In this document: one piece after another, positions 1 through 7,137 of the stretch | How the letters are laid out: every line of letters starts with the position of its first letter | Numbering within the stretch: the stretch's first letter is position 1 | Assembly: GCA_002311385.1 (NCBI GenBank) | Contig: DCAE01000047.1 | Span: 245,431 to 264,864 of the forward strand | DNA length: 19,434 nt | Reading direction: 5' to 3' | Source: Dehalococcoidia bacterium UBA1141 | GTDB taxonomy: Bacteria; Chloroflexota; Dehalococcoidia; Lucifugimonadales; UBA3495 | Position numbers and translations under genes: made by a program | The notes under the pieces: generated by a model | Told to the model about the DNA's origin: nothing | Databases searched by the model: none | Seen by the model: only the letters and a program-made list of their open reading frames with translations

Positions 1-264
1 CCGGCGACTCCGTAAAATGTAGGCGATTTTCCGCCCCCAGTCAACGAGGGAGGCCGCCCGATCGGTGGACAAACCTAGCTCGGCAGAGCATAATCCGTCC
101 GCTGCTCAACTCTTGGGCCCATCCTGTGTCGATTGCCAGAGACGGAACCTGGAGCCAACCACGGAGAGCACATTCTCGGAGATTGCACCAGAGGAGCAGC
201 CACAAGAAGAGATTCAACGAAAGTTCGCACAGCTTAGACAAAACATTTCGCCAGGAGGTCGAAT

Positions 265-1128
265 ATGGCATCCAATGTCCGGTACAGCAAGGTCATAGAA
301 TTGTTGGAACAAGATAAGCCAGTTTTTTGTTCAGGTTTGGTTTGGAACGGCAACCTGGACGACCTGACGTTTGTGGCTGACTCGGATTACGACATGGTAA
401 TAATCGAGATGGAGCACCAAGGCTTTGATTTAAACGACCTGAGAACCTCTTTGCAGTTCCTGCTAAGCCGAAAGAAGCTGGCGGAGAACGGCACACTCCA
501 AGCGGACCCCGTCCCCTTTGTGCGCATCCCGCCCAATACCAGCGAACGGAACCAATGGGTGATGAAGCAGGCGCTGGACACTGGGGTTTACGGCTTGGTA
601 TTGCCCCACTTGAACAACGTGGCCGACGCTCAAGCGGCTGTGCAGGCGGCCCGCTACCCCCAAGTACCCGGTGTCGCCGACTTCGAGCCAAAAGGTGAAA
701 GGGGTTGGTGGTACCGCATCGCACCCCGATATTGGGGAATGACTCCCGCCGAGTACTATGACGCCGCCGATTTGTGGCCGCTGGACCCCAACGGAAACAT
801 GCTGCTCATTGGGATAATAGAGGAGCCGGATGGCGTCAAGAATCTTCCGGACATTCTCCGGGAGGTCAAGGGCATCGGAGCCATCTGGGCAGGCCCCGGG
901 GATATGTCCGTGTCCATGGGTCACAAGGGGAATGCCAGCCATCCCGATGTTCAAGCTAACCTGCTAAAGATTCTTGCGGACTGCAAGAATGCTGGCGTTC
1001 CTTGCGCCACTGGGGCCACTGCTGCGGAGGTGCCCATGAGATTGGAACAGGGCTTCCGGATAATAATCACTTCGCCGGAGAAGAACACTCAAGGGTTGTC
1101 GGAGGGCAGGCGCATCGCTGGCCGCTAA
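265..1128 (+). CDS. HpcH/HpaI-family aldolase (2-oxo-acid aldolase / citrate lyase beta-like)
   Basis: A 287-residue protein of the HpcH/HpaI class II aldolase family. The family cleaves or forms C-C bonds of 2-oxo acids with a divalent metal in a TIM barrel, in the cytoplasm. Visible family marks are IIEMEHQGFD (residues 46-55, catalytic His51), FVRIPPN (85-91, substrate Arg87), GLVLPHLNN (110-118), IGIIEEPDGVKNL (182-194, metal ligand Glu186 or Glu187) and WAGPGDMSVSMG (208-219, metal ligand Asp213). Length is slightly above the usual 250-270 because of an insert around residues 132-175 (aromatic and Pro rich). The start is set by AGGAGG at 253-258, six bases before ATG. It stands alone, convergent with hflC, and ends before a strong terminator. 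The exact substrate (4-hydroxy-2-oxo acid, 2-keto-3-deoxyglucarate or other) cannot be read from sequence. The 264 bases upstream hold no gene that I can support. Confidence 0.9.
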   Translation: MASNVRYSKVIELLEQDKPVFCSGLVWNGNLDDLTFVADSDYDMVIIEMEHQGFDLNDLRTSLQFLLSRKKLAENGTLQADPVPFVRIPPNTSERNQWVMKQALDTGVYGLVLPHLNNVADAQAAVQAARYPQVPGVADFEPKGERGWWYRIAPRYWGMTPAEYYDAADLWPLDPNGNMLLIGIIEEPDGVKNLPDILREVKGIGAIWAGPGDMSVSMGHKGNASHPDVQANLLKILADCKNAGVPCATGATAAEVPMRLEQGFRIIITSPEKNTQGLSEGRRIAGR

Positions 1129-1176
1129 AGAGCCAAATCAGCCAGACAAGCCGCCAAGATCAAGAGTGCCAACAGA

Positions 1177-1214
1177 AAACCCCCAGACCTTTCTTAAAGG
1201 TCTGGGGGTTTATT
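1177..1214. terminator. Bidirectional Rho-independent terminator
   Basis: A perfect 16-bp stem, AAACCCCCAGACCTTT (1177-1192) with AAAGGTCTGGGGGTTT (1196-1211), closes a 3-base loop. T-rich sequence follows on both strands (TTTATT on +, TTTTCTG on -). It sits between the convergent aldolase gene and hflC and should stop transcription from both sides. Confidence 0.9.
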
Positions 1215-1237
1215 ATCAAGCCAACTATCGCTGCTGC

Positions 1238-2488
1238 CTAGGGCGCAGCACCTGGACTCGCTCCGGAGCTGTCTAGGAACCGGAACAAATCTGCATCAGC
1301 AGAGAGTATCACCGTGGTTCCTGTATTCAGAATGCGCTGGTAAGCTTCCAAGCTACGGCGGAAGGAGAAGAACTCTGGGTCCTGTTCCAGGGACTCGGCC
1401 AATATGCGGATGGCATCCGCTTCGCCTTCACCCCTTAGCAAGTTGCTCGCTTTGTCGGCATCGGCCAGAATCACTTCGCGTGTTTTATTGGCCTCAGCAC
1501 GAATCACCAGGTCCTGCTCATCACCCTCGGCGCGGAACTTGGTGGCGATTCGGTTACGCTCGGCACGCATTCTGGTGAATATGCTGGGGGTAACCGAGTC
1601 GGGGAAGTCCGCCCTCTTAATTCTGACGTCGATGATTTCTATGCCTAAAGGATCATCTCTTTCGACGAAGAACTGGAGAGTAAAACTATCACCTTCACTG
1701 GCCGTTTCTCCATCTTGCACCCCCAGAGTTACCGTGCGGGTGGCCGGCGACCAGAGTTTCACCACTATGTCGAACCCTTCTATCTCACTTTCCAATCCGC
1801 TAACGACCCTAATGTCGGAGGTACCCGCTCCGGTTTTAAGGTCGCTGTCCCGGTCTAGATTGTCTCTGTCCAGAATCAACTGTGGCAACGTCACGTTAAA
1901 TGTCTCGCCGCCTGCCATATCAGATGGCACCAAGTCCGAACGGGTAGTCTCGCTGGCGATTACCCGCAACCGCACGCCTTCCAGCACCTCGGCCAACAGG
2001 GCGGTCCGAGTTTCGGTGCTTTCGAACACGGCCAGACCCTCCTCGTCTTCAAGAGGAATCCCATCAATCACGATGGCCCTGGCTCCAATGATTTCGGGAC
2101 GGGTGCGCAGAGCGATTTGCTCCCTCAGGGTGGAGTTTACGATGTCGCCCAGTCGGCTGAAAGCGTTCTCTTCGGAGATTAAGGTCTTCCGAAACTGGAC
2201 CGGGTCCAAGATTCGGTAGCGGGCATAAGAGTCAATCACCAAGTTTTCTTTCTTGGAATCCCGCATGGACTCGGGGTCCGCGTCGATACGCAGCAGACGC
2301 CGGTCAAAACGGACAACGGTGTCCACGAAGGGCACTTTGGCTCTTAGGCCTGCTGTTCGGTGCACGGATTTCACGTCACCGAATCGGGTCACCAGCACTT
2401 GCTCCGTCTCATCAACCTTATATAAGGTCTGACTGAGGACTATTAAGCCGATGATGACTAAGACGCCAACTATAATCAGTTTTGTCAT
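1238..2488 (-). CDS. hflC: HflC-like SPFH-domain membrane protein with an enlarged insert
   Basis: A 416-residue SPFH/band-7 protein. HflC pairs with HflK in a large membrane complex that encloses and modulates the FtsH protease. One N-terminal membrane helix (residues 2-21) precedes the SPFH domain, with VIDSYARYRILDP (84-96), LGIEIIDVRIKRADFP (281-296), RMRAERNRIATKFRAEG (307-322), a charged helical stretch (325-362) and the C-terminal QDPEFFSFRRSLEAYQ (369-384) and ILSADADLFRFL (394-405) typical of HflC. It is about 80 residues longer than E. coli HflC. The extra length lies around residues 175-278, a beta-rich, Asp/Thr-rich insert exactly before LGIEIIDV. It lies 100 bases downstream of hflK on the same strand, so co-transcription is likely. 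The Shine-Dalgarno before ATG is weak. Confidence 0.93.
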   Translation of the reverse strand: MTKLIIVGVLVIIGLIVLSQTLYKVDETEQVLVTRFGDVKSVHRTAGLRAKVPFVDTVVRFDRRLLRIDADPESMRDSKKENLVIDSYARYRILDPVQFRKTLISEENAFSRLGDIVNSTLREQIALRTRPEIIGARAIVIDGIPLEDEEGLAVFESTETRTALLAEVLEGVRLRVIASETTRSDLVPSDMAGGETFNVTLPQLILDRDNLDRDSDLKTGAGTSDIRVVSGLESEIEGFDIVVKLWSPATRTVTLGVQDGETASEGDSFTLQFFVERDDPLGIEIIDVRIKRADFPDSVTPSIFTRMRAERNRIATKFRAEGDEQDLVIRAEANKTREVILADADKASNLLRGEGEADAIRILAESLEQDPEFFSFRRSLEAYQRILNTGTTVILSADADLFRFLDSSGASPGAAP

Positions 2489-2588
2489 TGAGGCCTCGCT
2501 GTGTTAATTAGGAACGCTAATCAGAAAGAACCGGGGAGTAATCGAATCCACCGATGACCCCAATGTTCTTATTTCGTTTGGTCTATCG

Positions 2589-3680
2589 TTATGGCCGTGG
2601 CCCAACCGGTATGGGTGTGATGTTGCCTTGGCCACCCAAAATCAACACCGACTCGGCTTCCGGTGACACGATAATCTTGTTTATCCCCGGTAGAATCTCC
2701 TCCATGGCCTCCAAATAGAGGCGCTGACGGGTAACTTGTTTGGACGAGTCGCTTTTGGCATATTCATTAAGCACGGTGCTAAACCGTTCAGCTTCACCCT
2801 CGGCCCTAGCTACCCTGGCTGCCTTGAATGCCTCGGCCTCTCTGATGATTCGTTGAGCATCACCCTGAGCCCTGGGGATTATGTCGTTTTCAAATGACCG
2901 TGCTTGGTTGATTTTTGTGTCCTTCTCCTGTCGTGCTCGCAGCACATCATCGAAGGCATCGCGAACTTCCTCAGGCGCTTTCACGTCCTGTAGCTGGATG
3001 TTCAGTATATTGATTCCCGTGCCATAGCTGTCCAGGATTTGTTGGAGTTTATCCTGGGTGGCCGTCTGAACTTCTTCCCTCTTTTCGGTCAGAACATCGT
3101 CGATGGAGCGCTGCCCAACTACCAGGCGTAGCGCCGCCTCCGAAGCGTCCTTCAGCGTTCGGCCATCCGGTTCGCCCGGCTCAATGTCTCGCGCCAGTTC
3201 CCCCGGGTCATCCACCCGGAAGAGGAAATCTATGATGTTGCTGATGTTGTATTGAACCACCATCCGCACATCCACGATGTTCAGGTCTCCGCTAATCATC
3301 AAGGCTTCCACCGGCACTGCCGCATCAGCAACCCCCTGCTGCCCACGGAATCCCAATTGCATGCTACGGGTCTCCGATGTCAGAACGGTGTCCTTGCTAC
3401 CCACGGGGCCGGGCCACCACCAATGAAGCCCGGTTTCGGATACCGGGGCTTCGCGCACCTGGCCGAACAGGCGCAATGCCGCCTGCTCACCTGGGCTGAT
3501 TGTGTATACGCCGGTCGCCAGCCAGATTACCAAGATTAACGCCACTACACCGGCGACGAGCAGCCCAATGCCGCCGCTGCCCAGCTTCTGGCCTATGGGA
3601 CCAAGGGCTTCTTTGATACGCCCTAAAATCTGCTCCAAGTCGAATTCCGGCTGCCGGGGTCCTCCCTGTGGAAAAGCCAT
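2589..3680 (-). CDS. hflK: HflK-like SPFH-domain membrane protein, FtsH modulator
   Basis: A 363-residue protein. A Pro/Gly-rich N-terminal cytoplasmic segment (1-37) leads to one membrane helix (about 38-57) and YTISPGEQAALRLFGQ (59-74), the usual HflK entry into the SPFH domain. Further marks are VDVRMVVQYNISN (136-148), the family hallmark INILNIQLQDVKAPEEV (223-239) and DVLRARQEKDTKINQA (245-260). A long Arg/Glu/Ala-rich coiled-coil follows (260-310), then LYLEAMEEILPGINKIIV (321-338). HflK and HflC alternate in a ring-shaped membrane assembly around FtsH; that is family knowledge. It is the first gene of an hflK-hflC pair, with a candidate promoter almost touching the start codon (3692-3719). 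Relative to E. coli HflK the Gly-rich N-terminus is shorter. Confidence 0.94.
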   Translation of the reverse strand: MAFPQGGPRQPEFDLEQILGRIKEALGPIGQKLGSGGIGLLVAGVVALILVIWLATGVYTISPGEQAALRLFGQVREAPVSETGLHWWWPGPVGSKDTVLTSETRSMQLGFRGQQGVADAAVPVEALMISGDLNIVDVRMVVQYNISNIIDFLFRVDDPGELARDIEPGEPDGRTLKDASEAALRLVVGQRSIDDVLTEKREEVQTATQDKLQQILDSYGTGINILNIQLQDVKAPEEVRDAFDDVLRARQEKDTKINQARSFENDIIPRAQGDAQRIIREAEAFKAARVARAEGEAERFSTVLNEYAKSDSSKQVTRQRLYLEAMEEILPGINKIIVSPEAESVLILGGQGNITPIPVGPRP

Positions 3681-3691
3681 ATTTATGCGTC

Positions 3692-3719
3692 CTTATATCC
3701 GGATATATTTCCAGGTCAA
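3692..3719 (-). promoter_or_regulatory. Candidate hflK promoter with overlapping palindrome
   Basis: On the minus strand TTGACC (3719-3714) and TATAAG (3697-3692) are separated by 16 bases, each 5 of 6 to the sigma-70 consensus. A 14-bp perfect palindrome, TATATCCGGATATA (3694-3707), overlaps the -10 and spacer and could be an operator. A start site about 7 bases beyond the -10 would leave only about 5 bases before the hflK ATG. Confidence 0.45.
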
Positions 3720-4148
3720 TTTCGCATCGACGCAATCTCGAACAATCGGTTCCGTCGAGCAAGCAATATATAAATGAGTGGGAATTAAATCATGTGCCAG
3801 CAATCAGGGGTAAGCGGTCAATTCGCCCTTTGGATTCTACCATTACTCACTTGCCCAAACTACCATAGCACAAACCAACACGGTCAAGTTTCCGAATCGA
3901 TAAGCTGGACAAGCGTTCTGAGTTTCTGGGAATCTGTTATTCTATTGCCTCGGGCATCCGGTGCCATCGGATTTCCCGGAGCCACATCAACCCAAACCAA
4001 GTTAGTACCACAAAAAAACGGCTACAGCGGATTGCTTAGTCAAATTTGCCACTGCTGATTCATCAAGCAGCACTACCCAATAAAATTAGCCAGTAACGTT
4101 ACCCATATTACGGATTATCCAGCCAAAGGGTTTGGATGCAATTGAGCC
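3720..4148. other. Non-coding stretch between hflK and the small gene at 4166
   Basis: About 430 bases without a convincing gene. Frames open across it lack Shine-Dalgarno sites and protein-like composition. It contains a 10-bp palindrome GTAACGTTAC (4093-4102) about 65 bases before the downstream ATG and a weak CTGCT/AGCAG hairpin near 4053-4072. It separates two divergent genes and should hold their control sequences, but I could not find a good promoter for the plus-strand gene. Confidence 0.4.
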
Positions 4149-4156
4149 GGTGGAGG
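4149..4156 (+). promoter_or_regulatory. Ribosome binding site that sets the start at 4166
   Basis: GGTGGAGG at 4149-4156 lies 9 bases before ATG 4166. The in-frame ATGs at 4136 and 4157 have no suitably spaced site, so 4166 is preferred. Confidence 0.6.
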
Positions 4157-4165
4157 ATGCGACGC

Positions 4166-4474
4166 ATGGCGGAGAATGGAGCAGAAAACGGGGTCGACAC
4201 TGGCCTGCAGATAACTTCGGGAGCGGATATGACCCGAATCCAAGTAGCTTGCGAACATCAGCAGGGTTTGATTTATGTTGTGCCCGCAGAGCGTAGTTGG
4301 GTTTGCAACAGCGAAACATTGCCTGCTCATGCGTTAGCGGGGTTCTTCAGAGAGCTGGTTGCCTTGCAAAACTCCTCGGTGGGCAATCTGATGCGGCAAT
4401 GGGGAATCTATTACCGGCAACTGCCCCGTACCGAGGCATCTGCGGAATCAACCGAGGATCCAGTCACCGGCTGA
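4166..4474 (+). CDS. Small hypothetical protein inside the ftsH/hflKC cluster
   Basis: A 102-residue protein that I do not recognise. It begins MAENGAENG and has a compact-looking middle: QVACEHQQGLIYVVP (26-40), two cysteines (29 and 47), SWVCNSETLP (44-53), an amphipathic helix AHALAGFFRELVALQN (54-69), then MRQWGIYYRQLP (76-87) and an acidic disordered tail. There is no signal peptide or membrane helix, so it is probably cytoplasmic. The strong Shine-Dalgarno and balanced composition argue that it is real. It is convergent with ftsH, 58 bases away, and divergent from hflK. Function is unknown; the location only hints at a link with FtsH/HflKC. Confidence 0.55.
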   Translation: MAENGAENGVDTGLQITSGADMTRIQVACEHQQGLIYVVPAERSWVCNSETLPAHALAGFFRELVALQNSSVGNLMRQWGIYYRQLPRTEASAESTEDPVTG

Positions 4475-4532
4475 TGTAGCCTAAATCCGGACTTCGGCAC
4501 ATGAGTTCTAAAGCACTTGTGTTCCGGCAGCG

Positions 4533-6536
4533 CTAGCTGTCGTCGTCTCCCACCGACGATGTCGGCAGCGGGCCGCTTTGGCTAGTGGGCAACGCGTGCG
4601 ACGGCGTGGGCTGGAAGGGCGGCATCGACGGCTCAGGTACGTAGGGCGGCGTCACAGGTGGCACAGCCGGCGTCCCAGGCTCAACCTCCGGGCCGCTTCC
4701 TGGTTCTTCATCATTTAGAAGAGTACCCAGATAATCCCCTGAAACTGTCTCGTTGACGATTAGGTACTCGGCCAACCGGACCAATTTTGTTTTGTGAGTT
4801 ACCAGGATTTCTTGAGCCCGGCGATAAGACACGACAATCATTTCTTTAACTTCGACGTCAATTTCTTCCGCGACTTTGTCCCCGTAATCCCTTTCTTCGC
4901 TCAACTCCCGGCCCAAGAAAACCAATTCTTCCCGTTTGCCGAAGGTGCGAGGCCCGAGAGCCTCGCTCATCCCATAGCGCTTAATCATGCCCAAAGCAAT
5001 CTTGGTAGCCCGCTCCAAGTCGTTGCTGGCGCCAGTCGTTACCTCATCGAAGATCAGTTGCTCGGCAACCCGGCCACCCATAGTAACCACCATCATGTCC
5101 AAGAACTGGTTCTTGGTCCAGAGGTACCGGTCTTCATCGGGTAGCAACGAAGTGTGGCCGCCCATATTGCCCCGGGACACGATGGAAATCTTGTGCACTC
5201 GGTCAGCATGGGGCAAAGTCCAAGCCGCAAGAGCATGACCAGCCTCGTGATAGGCCGTCATTTCCTTCTCTCTGGGATTGATTACACGGCTTTTTCTTTC
5301 GGGGCCAGCGATGATTCGCTCCACCGCTTCCTCGAATTCCTCCATAAAGATGGCTTTCTTGTTTGCTCTGGCTGCCAGAAGGGCAGCTTCGTTTATAAGA
5401 TTGGAAAGATCCGCGCCGCTGAATCCGGGCGTTTCTTTGGCCAGAGTTTCCAATTTTACCTCCGGCGCGATGGGTTTCCCGGCTGAGTGAACCTTTAGTA
5501 TGGCGGTCCTTCCCACGACGTCGGGCAAATCCAAGGTCACGCGACGGTCAAAACGGCCTGGCCGCAGCAATGCAGGATCGAGGATGTCGGGCCGGTTGGT
5601 GGCGGCCAGAACAATGATATTGGTATTGGTCTCGAAACCGTCCATCTCCACCAGAATCTGGTTTAGAGTTTGCTCACGCTCGTCATGTCCGCCGCCAAGG
5701 CCAGCGCCGCGGTGCCTTCCCACAGCGTCGATCTCGTCGACAAATACGATACAAGGCGCATTGCGTTTGGCTTGGTCGAATAAATCTCTGACTCGAGCCG
5801 CACCCACTCCCACAAACATCTCGACAAATTCGCTGCCGCTGATGTGGAAGAAGGGGACCCCCGCTTCCCCGGCCACTGCCCGGGCCAGAAGCGTCTTGCC
5901 AGTTCCCGGTTGCCCCACCAATAGGATTCCCTTGGGTATGCGGGCACCCAGTGAGAGGAAGCGCTCCGGGTACTTTAGGAATTCAACTACTTCTTCAAGC
6001 TCGTTCTTGGCCTCTTCGACGCCAGCCACGTCGGCAAATGTCACCCCAGGCTTGTTCAAGGGCATCATTCGGGCCCGGCTCTTGCCAAAGCTCATCGTTT
6101 GATTATTGCTGCCCTGAGCCTGACGCATCATGAATAGAATCAAGCCGCCGAAGAAAATCAGAGGTAGGAAATTCATCATCAGGCCGAAGAAACTGCTCAG
6201 GCCGCTGGAGCCTTTGAAAGAAACCTCGACTCCGCTGGGCGGTCCCACCTGAACACCGCTGTCAATTAACAGAGTGACAATATCGGTGTCGTCGCCGATT
6301 CGACTGACGAAACTCTCCGTCGCGCCTCTGGACACTGACTTGGGGAAGACGGTCAGCTTGTTGCCATCTACGTCAATCTCGCGGAGTTCGCCACTTTTGG
6401 CCATAGCTATTACCGTGGTCAGCGACTCTTCACTCCTACTGCTAAATCCAGGCAGCATTGTATAGAAAATGACAATGACACCGATAATTACCAAGAGATA
6501 AACGAAGCTATTTCGCATCCACCGGTTGCTGCCCAT
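4533..6536 (-). CDS. ftsH: ATP-dependent zinc metalloprotease FtsH
   Basis: A 667-residue membrane AAA+ protease that extracts and degrades membrane and short-lived cytoplasmic proteins as a hexamer. Counting from the chosen start: membrane helix 9-28, a short extracytoplasmic domain, second helix about 119-137, Walker A GQPGTGKT (208-215), pore loop FVGVGA (241-246), Walker B CIVFVDEID (262-270), second region of homology with ATNRPDILDPALLRPGRFDR (312-331), zinc site HEAGH (430-434) and third ligand Asp506. The last 56 residues are a Pro-rich tail ending in DDDS. Walker A has Gln where GPPGTGKT is usual; the catalytic Gly, Lys and Thr are intact. An upstream in-frame ATG at 6584 exists, but AAGGGG (6542-6547) lies five bases before the ATG at 6536, so I chose the latter. 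Confidence 0.96.
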   Translation of the reverse strand: MGSNRWMRNSFVYLLVIIGVIVIFYTMLPGFSSRSEESLTTVIAMAKSGELREIDVDGNKLTVFPKSVSRGATESFVSRIGDDTDIVTLLIDSGVQVGPPSGVEVSFKGSSGLSSFFGLMMNFLPLIFFGGLILFMMRQAQGSNNQTMSFGKSRARMMPLNKPGVTFADVAGVEEAKNELEEVVEFLKYPERFLSLGARIPKGILLVGQPGTGKTLLARAVAGEAGVPFFHISGSEFVEMFVGVGAARVRDLFDQAKRNAPCIVFVDEIDAVGRHRGAGLGGGHDEREQTLNQILVEMDGFETNTNIIVLAATNRPDILDPALLRPGRFDRRVTLDLPDVVGRTAILKVHSAGKPIAPEVKLETLAKETPGFSGADLSNLINEAALLAARANKKAIFMEEFEEAVERIIAGPERKSRVINPREKEMTAYHEAGHALAAWTLPHADRVHKISIVSRGNMGGHTSLLPDEDRYLWTKNQFLDMMVVTMGGRVAEQLIFDEVTTGASNDLERATKIALGMIKRYGMSEALGPRTFGKREELVFLGRELSEERDYGDKVAEEIDVEVKEMIVVSYRRAQEILVTHKTKLVRLAEYLIVNETVSGDYLGTLLNDEEPGSGPEVEPGTPAVPPVTPPYVPEPSMPPFQPTPSHALPTSQSGPLPTSSVGDDDS

Positions 6537-6540
6537 TCTT

Positions 6541-6547
6541 GCCCCTT
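6541..6547 (-). promoter_or_regulatory. Ribosome binding site that sets the ftsH start
   Basis: On the minus strand AAGGGGC lies 4 bases before ATG 6536. It supports this start over the in-frame ATG at 6584, whose added 16 residues (MGCARRVRLTTWQGAR) are unlike an FtsH N-terminus. Confidence 0.55.
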
Positions 6548-6593
6548 GCCATGTCGTTAGTCGCACTCGGCGCGCACAACCCACCGTGTCTAT

Positions 6594-6622
6594 ATCTTAA
6601 CGGAGCGCCCCTGAAATTGCAA
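6594..6622 (-). promoter_or_regulatory. Candidate ftsH promoter
   Basis: On the minus strand TTGCAA (6622-6617) and TAAGAT (6599-6594) are separated by exactly 17 bases, each 4 of 6 to consensus. Transcription would begin near 6587, leaving about 50 bases of leader before ATG 6536. Confidence 0.33.
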
Positions 6623-7122
6623 AACAAAATACGATAAATGCCAAGCAGGGTTCCTGCTATCACGGCTCAACCCGGTTGGGTGCGCTAAGGGCCCAAAGCA
6701 CGAATTACCGTCCCTCGGCTGTTCCCCTAGCGCTTCCGAAGGTGATACGTTGGTAATACGTGGTTCTCCAGGATTCGTATTTCCCATTCATTTTCATTAC
6801 CATATATGGTGCGCCTCAGTCTTGGGTGTTCAGATTGACCTAGTTGACTTATATGCAAATACTTGGATGCAAGTTTCGTTGATTTGATATAAAGTCCGAC
6901 TCCGTAGGTTGTGCGTTGGACTTTGCTTTACTCCAAATTTGGGTCTTGCGTTCCTAGTACCGCATCCTTTTGCGCATCGCCCGCATCTTAATCTCGCACC
7001 GTCTCACAGGCTTGGTCCAGGAGTATATTTGAGATAATGCCGACATACGCGGACTAGAGCCAGAACGGGTCATTCAATCGGCGGGGCGACGCCGGAACAT
7101 TTGGCGAATATTTTATAAACGA
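6623..7122. other. Divergent intergenic region between ftsH and the sulfurtransferase gene
   Basis: About 500 bases with no gene that I can support. Contents seen: a 6-bp hairpin AGCAGG/CCTGCT with a 3-base loop (6644-6658), AT-rich stretches around 6800-6895 carrying TTGACC and TTGACT without a well-spaced -10, and the sulfurtransferase promoter candidate at 7012-7038. No tRNA cloverleaf or known riboswitch core was recognised. The length is large for this otherwise compact window. Confidence 0.4.
7012..7038 (+). promoter_or_regulatory. Candidate sulfurtransferase promoter (extended -10)
   Basis: TGAGATAAT (7030-7038) reads as an extended -10, with GATAAT 5 of 6 to consensus preceded by TGn. 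The -35 is poor (TTGGTC, 7012-7017, spacer 15). Predicted start is near 7045, about 93 bases before the ATG. Confidence 0.33.
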
Positions 7123-7137
7123 AAGGGGGATTACAAG

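Noticed and set aside
1404..2219. A 271-codon open frame on the plus strand opposite hflC
   Set aside because: It lies wholly antisense to a confident HflC. Its Ser/Arg-rich composition is typical of reverse-frame reading, and no ribosome site was seen.
3668..4058. Short overlapping plus-strand frames between hflK and the small gene
   Set aside because: No Shine-Dalgarno, unnatural composition, and overlap with the hflK start and promoter.
4485..4530. Possible terminator between the small gene at 4166 and ftsH
   Set aside because: The CCGGA/TCCGG arms are short, the stem between them is mostly unpaired and there is no T tract.
5500..6102. A 200-codon open frame on the plus strand opposite ftsH
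   Set aside because: Antisense to the AAA+ domain, Ser/Arg/Pro-rich and without a ribosome site.
6640..7137. tRNA, riboswitch or other structured RNA in the ftsH/sulfurtransferase gap
   Set aside because: I could not fold a cloverleaf or match a known riboswitch core; only one small hairpin is evident.
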